Shown here: one piece after another, positions 5,264 through 13,611 of the stretch | Layout of the letters: each line of letters begins with the position of its first letter | Numbering within the stretch: the first letter of the stretch is position 1 | Notes under the pieces: generated by a model | Told to the model about the DNA's origin: nothing | Database searches by the model: none | What the model saw: only the letters and a program-made list of their open reading frames with translations | DNA from: an uncultured Eubacteriales bacterium | Lineage (GTDB): Bacteria > Bacillota > Clostridia > Oscillospirales > Oscillospiraceae | NCBI GenBank assembly: GCA_958427375.1 | Contig: CAUABY010000010.1 | Span: forward strand, 1-20,212 | DNA: 20,212 nt | Direction of reading: 5' to 3' | Position numbers and translations under genes: made by a program

Positions 5264-8243
5264 ATTGATCCCCTCTTTCCAGCGCGCCGAGCAGGGAGCG
5301 AAGCCTGATTTTGACCGCGCCTAAGTTCGTGATATCGTCAATTTTAATCTGGGTATAGAGCTTGCCGCCGTTTTCCATGATGCTCTTAACCTCGTCAGTT
5401 GTGATGGCGTCAAGTCCGCAGCCGAAGGAGACGAGCTGGACAAGCTGCACATTGTCATGCTCAAGCGCAAACTGCGCAGCTTTATACATTCTTGAATGAT
5501 AGGTCCACTGGTTGAGCACATGCACAGACTCTGCCTTGGCGAGATTGCACACAGAGTCCTCGGAAACGATGACGAAGCCGAGACTGCGCGCAAGCTGGTT
5601 TATGCTGTGGTTTATCTCCGGGTCAATATGGTATGGACGCCCCGCTAAGATGAGCACGAGCTTATTATTCTGTTCCGCGTACTCCATGGCCTCGCGCCCG
5701 GCCTTTTCCACCGTCGCGCGGTATTCATTGAGCGCGGCGTACCCCGCGTCAATGGCGTGGTTCAGCGCGCGCTTTGTCAGCTTCTCCTTGCCCTTAAAGG
5801 CAGCCGTGAGCGCGAAAATCAGGCTTTTTCTGCTGTTTATGTCAATATACGGGTACAAAAACGGCACAGAGCCTATGTTATCCACATTCTTGCTCAAAAG
5901 CTCGCTGTAGTAGGCAACGACGGGGCAGTTATAGTTATTATCCGTGCCCTCTTCCTTGACGTTATAGGTGATGCTGGGGTAGAAGATATAGTCCACGCCC
6001 TTTTCTATGAGCGCCTGAATATGGCCGTGCATGAGCTTGGCCGGATAGCAAACGGTGTCAGAGGGAATGGTATACTGACCCTTGAAGTATATATCCTTGC
6101 TGGACTTGCCAGAGAGCACAACCTCAAAGCCGAGGTCCGTGAAAAGCGCGTTCCAGAATGGCGCAAGGTCATACATGCCGAGCGCAAGCGGCAGGCCGAT
6201 TTTCCTGCCCGCAGGCTTACTCTCAAGGCTTGTGATATAGTTATATTTAACGTCGTACACGTCGGGCAGCTCCGCGCTCTGCTTCATCTTGCCGGAGCCT
6301 CTGTCGCACTTATTGCCGCTTATGAAGCGCGCGCCGTTTGAGAAGGTGTTTACCGTCATATTGCAGTGGTTTGTGCAGCCGCCGCAGGTGATGGGGCGCG
6401 ACTTATGCTCAAAGGCCGCGAGCTCCTGCGCAGAGATGAGCTTTGACCTTGCGGCCGTATTTTTCATAGAATAGACCGCCGCGCCGAACGCGCCCATGAG
6501 CCCGGCTATATTCGGGCGGATGACCTCTCTGCCTATCTCGTCCTCAAAGGCTTTCAAAATAGCGTCGTTCAAAAACGTGCCGCCCTGCACAACGAGCTGC
6601 TTACCAAGCTCATCCGGGCTTGAGGTGCGGATGACCTTATACAGCGCGTTTTTCACAACGGAGATGGAGAGCCCCGCGCTTATATCACCGACCGTCGCGC
6701 CGTCACGCTGTGCCTGCTTGACGGAGGAGTTCATAAACACCGTGCAGCGCGAGCCGAGATCCACCGGGTGCTCGGCAAAGAGCGCGAGCTTGGCAAACTC
6801 CGCGATTGGATAGCCCATTGCCGCGGCAAAGGTCTCAATAAATGAGCCGCAGCCGGAGGAGCAGGCCTCGTTCAAGGTGATGGAGTCAATGGCGTTATTG
6901 CGGATTTTGAAGCATTTGATGTCCTGCCCGCCGATATCCAAGATGAACTCAACGCCTGGGTTAAAGTGCTTGGCGGCGGTGAAGTGCGCTATCGTCTCGA
7001 CAATACCGAAGTCCACGCCGAAAGCGCTCTGGATAAGCTCCTCACCATAGCCTGTGACGGCGGCGGATTTGATATTTATTCTGTCGCCGCAAAGCTCATA
7101 GATTTTACCCAGCTGCTCCTTGACGACGTTGACCGGGTCGCCGTTATTACCGGCATAGTACGAGTAGAGGATATTTTTATCCATGTCCAAAAGGACGAGC
7201 TTCGTGGTGGTTGAGCCGCAGTCTATGCCTATGTACGCGTCGCCGGAATAGTCCGCCGCGCTCTTTTGCTGCACGTTCGCCCTCGCGTGGCGCGCACAGA
7301 ACGCGTCATACTCGGCCTGGTTTTCAAAGAGCGGCTTGGCCGTGGCTATGGTGCCGCTCTTTCTCCGTGAGCTTGCAATGCGCTCTTTAAGCTCACCATA
7401 CGTGAGCTCGGTGCCGTTTTCTTCGGCATAGAGCGCCGCGCCGTACGCTACGGAAGTATTGGCATAGTCCGGCGTTATGGCCTTGTCGGGGCTTAACTTC
7501 AGCGTATCAATAAAGCGTTCGCGCAGGCCCTTGCAGTAATAGAGCGCGCCGCCGAGGAACACCACCTTGCCCTCGATTTTACGCCCCTGCGCTAACCCGG
7601 CTATGGTCTGGTTGACGACCGCCTGATAGATGGAGGCGGCAATGTCCTCCTTCTTCGCGCCCTGATTGATGAGCGGCTGAATATCGGTCTTGGCAAAGAC
7701 GCCACAGCGCGAGGCGATGGGATAGATTTGCGTGTGCCTTTGGCTCAGCTCGTCAAGCTCCGCGGGTGTGACGTTCAAAAGTATCGCCATCTGGTCTATA
7801 AATGCGCCGGTGCCGCCCGCGCAGGAGCCGTTCATCTTTTCGTCCATGCCGCCCCTGTCGAAGAAGATTATCTTCGCGTCCTCCCCGCCAAGCTCGATGA
7901 CAACGTCCGTATCCGGCTCAAGCCTGCCGATGGCCTCGCCGGTGGCAAAGACCTCCTGCACGAAAGCCACATCCGCACTCTCCGCAACGCCGATACCGGC
8001 CGAGCCGGAGATAACGACCTTCATCTCATCGTCATCCGCGAGATAGGCCGAGAGCGCGTTTACAAGCTCGTCAGTTTTCTCCCTGACCTTGCTGAAATGC
8101 CGCTCATAGCATGAGAAGAGCTCCTCATCATCTTTTTGTAAATGGAATTTGACGGTGGTGGAACCGATATCTATACCCAGGAGATATTTAGTTTTTGTCC
8201 CTGCCGCATTTGCGGCGCTTTCCCGTACTAACTGAGTGACCAT
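5250..8243 (-). CDS. Acyl-CoA dehydratase activase, double BadF/HgdC domain plus DUF2229
   Basis: A 997-residue cytoplasmic ATPase. Two ASKHA-fold activator domains lie in tandem. The first (about 20-275) has LGIDIGSTTVKF, ELGGEDAK and NGSCAGGTG (C141). The second (about 335-595) has YIGIDCGSTTTKL, DIGGQDIKCF and NEACSSGCGSF (C461, C465). In the family these cysteines bind a [4Fe-4S] cluster whose electron is pushed to a partner on ATP hydrolysis. Next comes a cysteine motif CGGCTNHC (C620, C623, C627), then a DUF2229-like region (about 670-960). The overlapping downstream gene supplies the likely electron acceptor. The start at 8243 is the first ATG, with AAAGGTG as ribosome-binding site. 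Having both activator domains in one chain suggests an internal pseudo-dimer. The physiological reaction is unknown. Confidence 0.9.
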   Translation of the reverse strand: MVTQLVRESAANAAGTKTKYLLGIDIGSTTVKFHLQKDDEELFSCYERHFSKVREKTDELVNALSAYLADDDEMKVVISGSAGIGVAESADVAFVQEVFATGEAIGRLEPDTDVVIELGGEDAKIIFFDRGGMDEKMNGSCAGGTGAFIDQMAILLNVTPAELDELSQRHTQIYPIASRCGVFAKTDIQPLINQGAKKEDIAASIYQAVVNQTIAGLAQGRKIEGKVVFLGGALYYCKGLRERFIDTLKLSPDKAITPDYANTSVAYGAALYAEENGTELTYGELKERIASSRRKSGTIATAKPLFENQAEYDAFCARHARANVQQKSAADYSGDAYIGIDCGSTTTKLVLLDMDKNILYSYYAGNNGDPVNVVKEQLGKIYELCGDRINIKSAAVTGYGEELIQSAFGVDFGIVETIAHFTAAKHFNPGVEFILDIGGQDIKCFKIRNNAIDSITLNEACSSGCGSFIETFAAAMGYPIAEFAKLALFAEHPVDLGSRCTVFMNSSVKQAQRDGATVGDISAGLSISVVKNALYKVIRTSSPDELGKQLVVQGGTFLNDAILKAFEDEIGREVIRPNIAGLMGAFGAAVYSMKNTAARSKLISAQELAAFEHKSRPITCGGCTNHCNMTVNTFSNGARFISGNKCDRGSGKMKQSAELPDVYDVKYNYITSLESKPAGRKIGLPLALGMYDLAPFWNALFTDLGFEVVLSGKSSKDIYFKGQYTIPSDTVCYPAKLMHGHIQALIEKGVDYIFYPSITYNVKEEGTDNNYNCPVVAYYSELLSKNVDNIGSVPFLYPYIDINSRKSLIFALTAAFKGKEKLTKRALNHAIDAGYAALNEYRATVEKAGREAMEYAEQNNKLVLILAGRPYHIDPEINHSINQLARSLGFVIVSEDSVCNLAKAESVHVLNQWTYHSRMYKAAQFALEHDNVQLVQLVSFGCGLDAITTDEVKSIMENGGKLYTQIKIDDITNLGAVKIRLRSLLGALERGDQYDGH

Positions 8244-8279
8244 ACTGCACCTTTACTAAAAAATTTTTTATAATCATGT

Positions 8280-8285
8280 ATTATA
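8280..8285 (-). promoter_or_regulatory. Candidate -10 box for the activase operon
   Basis: TATAAT on the minus strand, 37 bases before the start codon, in a very AT-rich spacer (8244-8350). No convincing -35 box stands 17 bases upstream (ATTTAA only). Confidence 0.45.
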
Positions 8286-8380
8286 ACAGCATTATTTTTT
8301 ATTTAAATATGCAAAAATGAACAAAAATTAAAATTTTCAAAATATTTTTTCCCATGGGGCTTCGTGCCGCCGCATATTTC

Positions 8381-8421
8381 AAACTGCCGGGAGAGTTGAA
8401 ACAGCTCTCCCGGCAGTTTTT
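8381..8421. terminator. Terminator hairpin after the lipid operon
   Basis: A 15-bp stem (8381-8395 with 8405-8419; GCCGGGAGAG core), extendable into the loop. On the minus strand it lies 26 bases past the PAP2 gene stop and ends in TTT only. On the plus strand it has five T. It separates two minus-strand operons. Confidence 0.7.
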
Positions 8422-8446
8422 CCTTGCACAATGCGTGCGCGCGGCC

Positions 8447-9151
8447 TTAAAGCCAAGCCTTTTGCGCCTTGTTCCTTGTGGATTTGACGGCACTGTGCCC
8501 GCTCACGCGGAAAGCGAGGATATAGCCTATGACGCACACCGGCAGGGCGACCAGCACGTCAAGCACCGAGTGCTGCTTCATAAAAAGCGTTGACAGGCAG
8601 ATTAAAGCACAGGCGGTGATGTTTGCCGCGCGGCAGGGGCGGCTTTTGAAACGCGGGGCGTTCCACAGGCCGAACATTGCCGCGAAAGAGCCGATGACAT
8701 GAAGCGACGGGCAGACGTTTGTATTGGTGTCAAAGGCGTAAAACCCGGCAATGAAGCGCGTGAGGATATTATCGCGCGCAAACTCCGCAGGGCGCAGATT
8801 CTGACAGGTGGGGCAAATGAAATACACCAAAATGGTGAATGAATATGTAAGCATGATAAATTTCATCTCTTTTTTGAACGAATCCACATCAAAAAAGAGC
8901 GTATACGCCACACTGCCCGCCAAATACGCGAACCAGAAGAGGTATGGTATCAGGAAAAATTCGCAAAACGGTATATAATCATCGAGCGCGCAGTGCATCA
9001 CGATATAGCTGCCCGGATTATAGCCCCGCTCGACGAAGGAGAAGAGCAGGCCGTACACCGGCCAATAAAGGAGCAGGCGCAAATGGCTGTACTCAGGGGT
9101 ATTGAGCCTGCTGAAACGGAAATTTCTTAAATCGGTTTTATTTGTCTGCAT
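8447..9151 (-). CDS. PAP2-superfamily membrane phosphatase
   Basis: A 234-residue integral membrane protein with about five or six hydrophobic helices. The PAP2 catalytic signature is partly visible: CQNLRP (R120-P121), the PSLH motif with H151 (CPSLHVIGSF), and H194/D198 in KQHSVLDV. In this superfamily the first His region stabilises the phosphate and the second His is the nucleophile. Substrates are lipid phosphates such as phosphatidate or undecaprenyl pyrophosphate; some members are inositol-phosphorylceramide-type transferases. It is the last gene of a three-gene operon, overlapping the glycosyltransferase gene by 14 bases, so dephosphorylating a lipid for that enzyme (for example phosphatidate to diacylglycerol) is an attractive inference. 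Confidence 0.85.
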   Translation of the reverse strand: MQTNKTDLRNFRFSRLNTPEYSHLRLLLYWPVYGLLFSFVERGYNPGSYIVMHCALDDYIPFCEFFLIPYLFWFAYLAGSVAYTLFFDVDSFKKEMKFIMLTYSFTILVYFICPTCQNLRPAEFARDNILTRFIAGFYAFDTNTNVCPSLHVIGSFAAMFGLWNAPRFKSRPCRAANITACALICLSTLFMKQHSVLDVLVALPVCVIGYILAFRVSGHSAVKSTRNKAQKAWL

Positions 9152-10256
9152 GTGACCTCAATTCTTTATATATAAGCTCGGCAGGATTTTCATGCTGCAC
9201 ACTCGCAAGCGCCTGCGACATTTCGTTGAGTTTTTGCGGGTTGGACAGCAGCTCTATTGCCGCGCCTGCCAAGCCTTCAGGCGTGTCCGCCGTGACGGCG
9301 CCGCCGTTTTCCACAAAGAAGTCCAGATTATGCTCCTCACAGCCCGCAACCGCGTCTATGAGCAGCATGGGCAGGTGCATGGCCGCCGCCTCCGTCGTGC
9401 TCAGTCCGCCCGGCTTTGTAATATACAAATCCGCCGAGCGCATATAAAGCGGCATATCCTCCACCCGCGCCTCTATGTGTATATTGGGGCACATGAGATA
9501 GTCCATCTCCAGCTTCTCATACAGCCTCCCGTTGGAGCCACAGATAACCGTAAGCTCCTGCGCAGGGCTGAGGCTTTCGGCCATGGCCTCAACTATTTCC
9601 GGGATAGGGCCGCAGCCCATACTGCCGCACATAATCAGCGCGTGGTTGTGAGTGGGATATATACCGATGGCGCGGCGCGCCGCCTCCTTGTCCCCGCCGG
9701 CATAGAACCCGGCGCGGGCGGGCAGGCCGCTGGCGATTATGCGTTCCCGCGGCACTCCCCCAGCAGCAAACTCATCTCTCAGACTCTCGGCCGGGATGAA
9801 ATAATGCTGCAAGTCCGATTCACCCGTGCCGGGCGAGCAGGTATAGTCCGTGCCGACAAAGGCGGTCACGAGCGGCAGGTGGTGCTTTTCCAGCATGTCG
9901 CTGAGGGCAAGCGCCGGGAAAATATGTGTACAGATTACGCAGTCATAGCCGTTTTCCAAGATATACTCGTACATCCGCTCAGAGCCGGAGGTGAGGTAAT
10001 CATACACGAGCGAATCTTTCTCAAAGAGCCTGCTGTTGTTCTCGGCATCCTTATAACCATTTTTGAAAAGCCGCGGCATATGCCTGTAGATGCGCACGTG
10101 CCAGTTGCAGATGAATTTGGAGGCCTTTTCGGAGATAAAAAGCAGTGAGTCCGTGATGTCACAGCTCTCCCCGTGTGCCTCGAAGCATTCTTTTATCGCC
10201 TTGGCGCAGGAGTTGTGACCCTCACCGGTATTGCAGCTCAATATCAGGGTTTTCAT
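9138..10256 (-). CDS. MGDG-synthase/UgtP-like glycolipid glycosyltransferase
   Basis: A 372-residue GT-B enzyme of family GT28 type. The N-terminal half begins MKTLILSCNTGEGHNSCAKAI, the glycine-rich acceptor-lipid loop (TGEGH) of monogalactosyl- and processive diacylglycerol glucosyltransferases. The C-terminal half shows MCGSMGCGPIPEIVEAM and ITKPGGLSTTEAAAM, the nucleotide-sugar binding segment. It should work at the inner face of the membrane, moving a sugar from a UDP donor to diacylglycerol; donor and product cannot be told from sequence. It overlaps its upstream neighbour by four bases (ATGA) and its downstream neighbour by 14, so all three are translated as a unit. MurG is less likely because no cell-wall genes surround it and the N-terminal loop is of the MGDG type. 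Confidence 0.88.
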   Translation of the reverse strand: MKTLILSCNTGEGHNSCAKAIKECFEAHGESCDITDSLLFISEKASKFICNWHVRIYRHMPRLFKNGYKDAENNSRLFEKDSLVYDYLTSGSERMYEYILENGYDCVICTHIFPALALSDMLEKHHLPLVTAFVGTDYTCSPGTGESDLQHYFIPAESLRDEFAAGGVPRERIIASGLPARAGFYAGGDKEAARRAIGIYPTHNHALIMCGSMGCGPIPEIVEAMAESLSPAQELTVICGSNGRLYEKLEMDYLMCPNIHIEARVEDMPLYMRSADLYITKPGGLSTTEAAAMHLPMLLIDAVAGCEEHNLDFFVENGGAVTADTPEGLAGAAIELLSNPQKLNEMSQALASVQHENPAELIYKELRSHADK

Positions 10257-10738
10257 TTGTTTGCTCCTTTTTTGCGTTGCTGCATGTCATAAAGCTTTTG
10301 CAGGCGCGGGCGGTTATAGCGCTGGATGATTACAAAGGGCAGATTGCCGACAAGGATATATACAAGCGCCGCCACAACACCGCCGACGCCCGGCCAGATG
10401 AAAAGCATCCCAAGTCCGCAAATGCTGAGCGCCGCGTGGGTAAACTCCGCCACGCAGGTTTCTTGCAGCATGCGCGGCACGTCACGCAGAGTGTCCGCCG
10501 TGATGCGCTTTTCCGGCATGATGCGGCTGAAAATTCTGCTCATATCAGGCACTTTGGCCTGCCACTTTTTCACTTTAAGATAGTCAAACACTTTCTTTTC
10601 CCCGTCTTTCACGCGATACGGGAACTTATCGCTTTTAAACCACGTTTTGGGCACTATTCGCCCCAGCATGAACGACAGCACGCCCAGCACCGCCGCGTAC
10701 AGCACACAGCCCCAAAAGCCGCTCAGTTTCTCTTTCAT
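10253..10738 (-). CDS. CrtO-like (glycosyl-diaponeurosporenoate type) acyltransferase
   Basis: A 161-residue protein with an N-terminal helix (about 9-27), a soluble stretch with FPYRVKDGEKKVFDYLKVKK, and a hydrophobic hairpin (about 103-140) ending in NLPFVIIQRYNRPRL. The K-x-W-K/Q-x-K-x-P-D segment and terminal QRYNRPRL are what I recall from the family named after staphylococcal CrtO, which acylates a glycosylated carotenoid. No carotenoid genes are present, so here it more plausibly acylates another glycolipid, in line with the glycosyltransferase gene it overlaps. The start ATG follows ATGGAGC. First gene of the operon. Confidence 0.7.
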   Translation of the reverse strand: MKEKLSGFWGCVLYAAVLGVLSFMLGRIVPKTWFKSDKFPYRVKDGEKKVFDYLKVKKWQAKVPDMSRIFSRIMPEKRITADTLRDVPRMLQETCVAEFTHAALSICGLGMLFIWPGVGGVVAALVYILVGNLPFVIIQRYNRPRLQKLYDMQQRKKGANK

Positions 10739-10774
10739 ACAAAAGCTCCATTCTTTTTCATTTTCGGCTGTATT

Positions 10775-10803
10775 TTATTAATCTAACTGCAACCGTGCTT
10801 CAA
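10775..10803 (-). promoter_or_regulatory. Candidate promoter of the glycolipid operon
   Basis: On the minus strand TTGAAG (10803-10798), 17-base spacer, TAATAA (10780-10775), 37 bases before the acyltransferase start. The boxes are imperfect. Confidence 0.45.
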
Positions 10804-10896
10804 TTGAACATCAACATTTCGTGAATTTAAGTTGAATAAGCGTTGATTATCGTAAGATATACTAAACACGGAATATAAGCTGGGGTAGATGTACAT

Positions 10897-10925
10897 TTGA
10901 TTTTACGCCCGATATTTGGTATAAT
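10897..10925 (+). promoter_or_regulatory. Sigma-A promoter of cardiolipin synthase gene
   Basis: TTGATT (10897-10902), 17-base spacer, TATAAT (10920-10925), divergent from the glycolipid operon promoter about 100 bases away. Confidence 0.75.
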
Positions 10926-10971
10926 ATATTAAATTGAAAGTGGTTTATTCTTTTCGGGATTGGAGGATGAA

Positions 10972-12480
10972 ATGCACAAAACATTTTTGAGGGTACTTAC
11001 TGCACTGCCGGCTGTTGCTTTGCAGGCGCTCGCAATTTACGCTGTTTATACGTGGCTCAGCCCGTACTCCACAACCATAAACATTGTTTTGGAGGTTCTG
11101 GCCGTGCTGCTCGTGCTGTTCATTCTTATGAAGCGCGACGAGCCGTCATACAAAACTTTATGGCTGATGGTGATACTCGCCTTTCCCGTTGCGGGCGCGC
11201 TGCTCTACCTCCTCTTCGGCAACAAGCGCACCACCCGCCCACTCGCCCGCCGTCTCGACAAGGTGATGCCCAAGGTTAAGGCGAATAACGATGAGATTAT
11301 GGGGATTTTGCGCGAGCAGTCACCCCGCCTTGCGCAGACATTTCAATATGTGTACAACAAGACCGGCTACCCCGTGATGGAAAACGAGGGCGCGAAGTAC
11401 TACCCGCTCGGCGACGATATGTTTCCGGACATGCTTGAGGATTTGAAGCGCGCGGAAAAGTACATCTATGTGGAGTATTTTATTATAAACCACGGGCTGA
11501 TGTTTGATTCCATTGTGGATATACTGAAAGAGAAGGCCGCCGCCGGGGTTGACGTGCGGCTGATGTATGACGATGTAGGCAGTATTTCCACCTTCTCCGC
11601 ACACGAGCGCTTCAAACTGCGCGAGAGCGGCATACGCTGTGTTGCCTTTAACCCTGTGCTGGCAATCGGCGGCACGCTTAACTACCGTGACCACAAGAAG
11701 ATGCTGATTATCGACGGCAAAATCGCCTACACGGGCGGCATCAATCTCGCTGACGAGTATATCAATCACATTGAGCGCTTCGGCCACTGGAAGGACATCG
11801 GCTTTCGCATAACCGGCAAGCCCGTGGCCTGCTTTATTGAGATGTTCCTGCAATTCTGGAACGCTTTCGCCGAGCGTCAGGCGGAAGAGGCCATATTTGA
11901 GCTGCCCGATTATACACCGGAAGAGCAGAATGAGCGTGTGCCCGACGGCTTCGTGCTGAGCTTTTGCAACTCCCCGCTGAGTGACGAGTCAATCAGCAAC
12001 AGCTTGTACATCGACATTTTGTCGCTGGCGTCAAATTATGTGTGGTTCTACACGCCCTATCTCACTCCCGGAATTGAGCTGCAAGAGGCTATGATACGCG
12101 CGGCGGAGCGCGGGGTTGATGTGCGCATAATCATGCCGGGCATCCCCGACAAGAAGCTCATCTTCCGAATGTCGCGCAGTTATTACAAAACGCTGATTGA
12201 CGGCGGCGTGAAGATTTACGAATACACGCCCGGCTTTGTTCACGCTAAGGCCTGCCTTGCCGATGACCTCGTCGGCGCGATTGGCACTGTAAACCTCGAT
12301 TACCGCAGTCTGTTTCTGCATTTTGAGAACAACTCTCTTTTCTATGACGCTTCCCTGCTCAAGGATTTGAAAACCGACTTTGTCGACTCGATGGGCAAAT
12401 CAGTGCTGCAAACGCTGAACAACAGGCGCCGCCGCCGTCTGCTCGACGGCATACTGCGCATCTTCGCGCCGCTGTGCTGA
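10972..12480 (+). CDS. cls: Cardiolipin synthase (two PLD domains)
   Basis: A 502-residue membrane enzyme that joins two phosphatidylglycerol molecules into cardiolipin and glycerol. Two N-terminal helices (about 10-30 and 35-53, with a third near 65-84) are followed by two phospholipase-D HKD motifs: H241-K243-D248 in NYRDHKKMLIID and H424-K426-D431 in GFVHAKACLADD. NLDYRSLFLHFENN near the end is typical of bacterial Cls. I place the start at ATG 10972 because GGAGG (10962-10966) sits five bases upstream; an in-frame TTG at 10960 would overlap that site. Length is usual for Cls. The divergent glycolipid operon makes this a membrane-lipid locus. Confidence 0.95.
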   Translation: MHKTFLRVLTALPAVALQALAIYAVYTWLSPYSTTINIVLEVLAVLLVLFILMKRDEPSYKTLWLMVILAFPVAGALLYLLFGNKRTTRPLARRLDKVMPKVKANNDEIMGILREQSPRLAQTFQYVYNKTGYPVMENEGAKYYPLGDDMFPDMLEDLKRAEKYIYVEYFIINHGLMFDSIVDILKEKAAAGVDVRLMYDDVGSISTFSAHERFKLRESGIRCVAFNPVLAIGGTLNYRDHKKMLIIDGKIAYTGGINLADEYINHIERFGHWKDIGFRITGKPVACFIEMFLQFWNAFAERQAEEAIFELPDYTPEEQNERVPDGFVLSFCNSPLSDESISNSLYIDILSLASNYVWFYTPYLTPGIELQEAMIRAAERGVDVRIIMPGIPDKKLIFRMSRSYYKTLIDGGVKIYEYTPGFVHAKACLADDLVGAIGTVNLDYRSLFLHFENNSLFYDASLLKDLKTDFVDSMGKSVLQTLNNRRRRRLLDGILRIFAPLC

Positions 12481-12519
12481 GGCCTGCACACAGGAGTAAC
12501 ATACCATACCCAGACGCAA

Positions 12520-12790
12520 AAACAGCGCGGCTTTTTCAGCCGCGCTGTTTCAGCTTGTCAAAAAAGTCTGAAATAGACTTTTTTGACCGCTTCATCCGCC
12601 GAGCATTTTGATGGTATCAAAATGCTGCTTCGCCCGAAAAGCCTTGATTTTCAAGGCTTTTCGGCGGCGGTTTATTGTATTTGAGGCGGGCCTTGCCCCC
12701 TCAAGCTCCCCTGCTGCTCTGTTTTCTTTACATTGCAGCATAGTTTTTTGACAGTCTCAAACAGCGCGGCTTTTTCAGCCGCGCTGTTTT
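12520..12790. repeat. MITE/REPIN-like element with inverted ends and nested hairpins
   Basis: The same 31-base hairpin (arms AAACAGCGCGGCT and complement, 5-base loop) occurs at 12520-12550 and 12759-12789. Taken with the adjoining GTCAAAAAA (12557-12565), the ends form inverted repeats of about 45 bases: the right end read on the minus strand repeats the left end except in loops. Inside are further perfect stems: 12557-12569 with 12575-12587 (13 bp), 12602-12612 with 12616-12626 (11 bp), and 12634-12647 with 12651-12664 (14 bp). The last two are enclosed by CCGCCGA/TCGGCGG (12596-12602, 12661-12667). No coding frame is credible. The outer hairpins can also act as terminators for the genes on both sides. 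Confidence 0.7.
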
Positions 12791-12823
12791 TCATGCTTCA
12801 ATATTCTATTCAGCTTCAATATT

Positions 12824-13456
12824 TTATTCAAACGCCGTCCACGGCCAGACTTCCGGCGGTTCGGCGGAAAAGCGCAGGCGCTCCCCTGTTTCGGGATGCG
12901 TGAAGCTAAGCTCATGCGACCACAGCGCGATATCACAGTCCCCGTATGTTAGCGTGCCGTACTTCCTGTCGCCGACGATGGGGCAGCCGCGCGAGACAAA
13001 TTGACAGCGGATTTGATGTGTGCGCCCTGTGCGCAGGGTGATTTTCACCTTGCTCATACCGTCGGCGCGCGCAAGGGTTTCATAGTCGAGCACCGCCTCC
13101 TGCACGCCCTTGCCCGGCTTGTCGGTGACGAAGGTCATCTTGCGCGCCTTGTCACGATAGAGGAGGTCCGTCATTGTGCCGCCGTCGCCCGCGTCGCCGT
13201 GAACTGCGGCGATGTAGCGCTTTTCAAACTCGTCCTCGCGTATCTGGCGGCTGAGCTCCGACGCGGCTTTCGCGCCGCGCGCAAGCACCATCAAGCCGGA
13301 GACAACGCGGTCAAGCCGATGCACCGTGCGCACATCGGCATCTCCGCCGAGCGCGGCACGCACAAGCTCCGGCATGCCGCCGGGCTCATCGGTTGAGAGT
13401 ACGCGCGGCGGCTTTACGCACACCACAAGAGAGCTGTCTTTGTAGATTAAATCCAT
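12824..13456 (-). CDS. RluA-family 23S rRNA/tRNA pseudouridine synthase
   Basis: A 210-residue cytoplasmic enzyme that isomerises uridine in RNA to pseudouridine. The catalytic motif TVHRLDRVVSGLMVLAR (HRLD at 46-49; Asp49 is the nucleophile) and the later RTGRTHQIR and VGDRKYG segments are diagnostic of the RluA group. It lacks the N-terminal S4 RNA-binding domain of RluC/RluD, like the short RluA/TruC-type members; the target site cannot be told. The start ATG at 13456 has only a weak AGG ribosome-binding site. It stands alone between the repeat element and a GC-rich hairpin. Confidence 0.92.
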   Translation of the reverse strand: MDLIYKDSSLVVCVKPPRVLSTDEPGGMPELVRAALGGDADVRTVHRLDRVVSGLMVLARGAKAASELSRQIREDEFEKRYIAAVHGDAGDGGTMTDLLYRDKARKMTFVTDKPGKGVQEAVLDYETLARADGMSKVKITLRTGRTHQIRCQFVSRGCPIVGDRKYGTLTYGDCDIALWSHELSFTHPETGERLRFSAEPPEVWPWTAFE

Positions 13457-13513
13457 ACACTGTACCTGATTTCCTTATCCAAGCGCACACCGCAAAGCGG
13501 GCGGCTCTTGGTC

Positions 13514-13579
13514 TGGCGGGAATTTGCCCCGCCAATTCCGCTTTTACAGACTAAACGCCCCGGCTTTCACCGGGGCGTT
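13514..13579 (-). terminator. Two GC-rich hairpins after the surface-protein gene
   Basis: AACGCCCCGG/CCGGGGCGTT (13554-13563 with 13570-13579) lies 33 bases past the stop of the minus-strand surface-protein gene and is followed on that strand by TTTAG. A second stem, TGGCGGG/CCCGCCA (13514-13520, 13528-13534), follows. The T runs are poor, so termination strength is uncertain. Confidence 0.6.
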
Positions 13580-13611
13580 GTGATTTAGTTATGTATCCTC
13601 AAGAGAGTATA

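Noticed and set aside
9192..10148. A 318-codon open frame opposite the glycosyltransferase gene
   Set aside because: Arg/His-rich antisense shadow without a ribosome-binding site or recognisable motif.
10805..10855. Inverted words ATCAAC/GTTGAT between the divergent lipid promoters as an operator
   Set aside because: Spacing and matches are too loose to claim a regulator site from one sequence.
12520..12790. CRISPR array
   Set aside because: There are only two copies of the repeated hairpin, 208 bases apart, with structured sequence rather than spacers between them.
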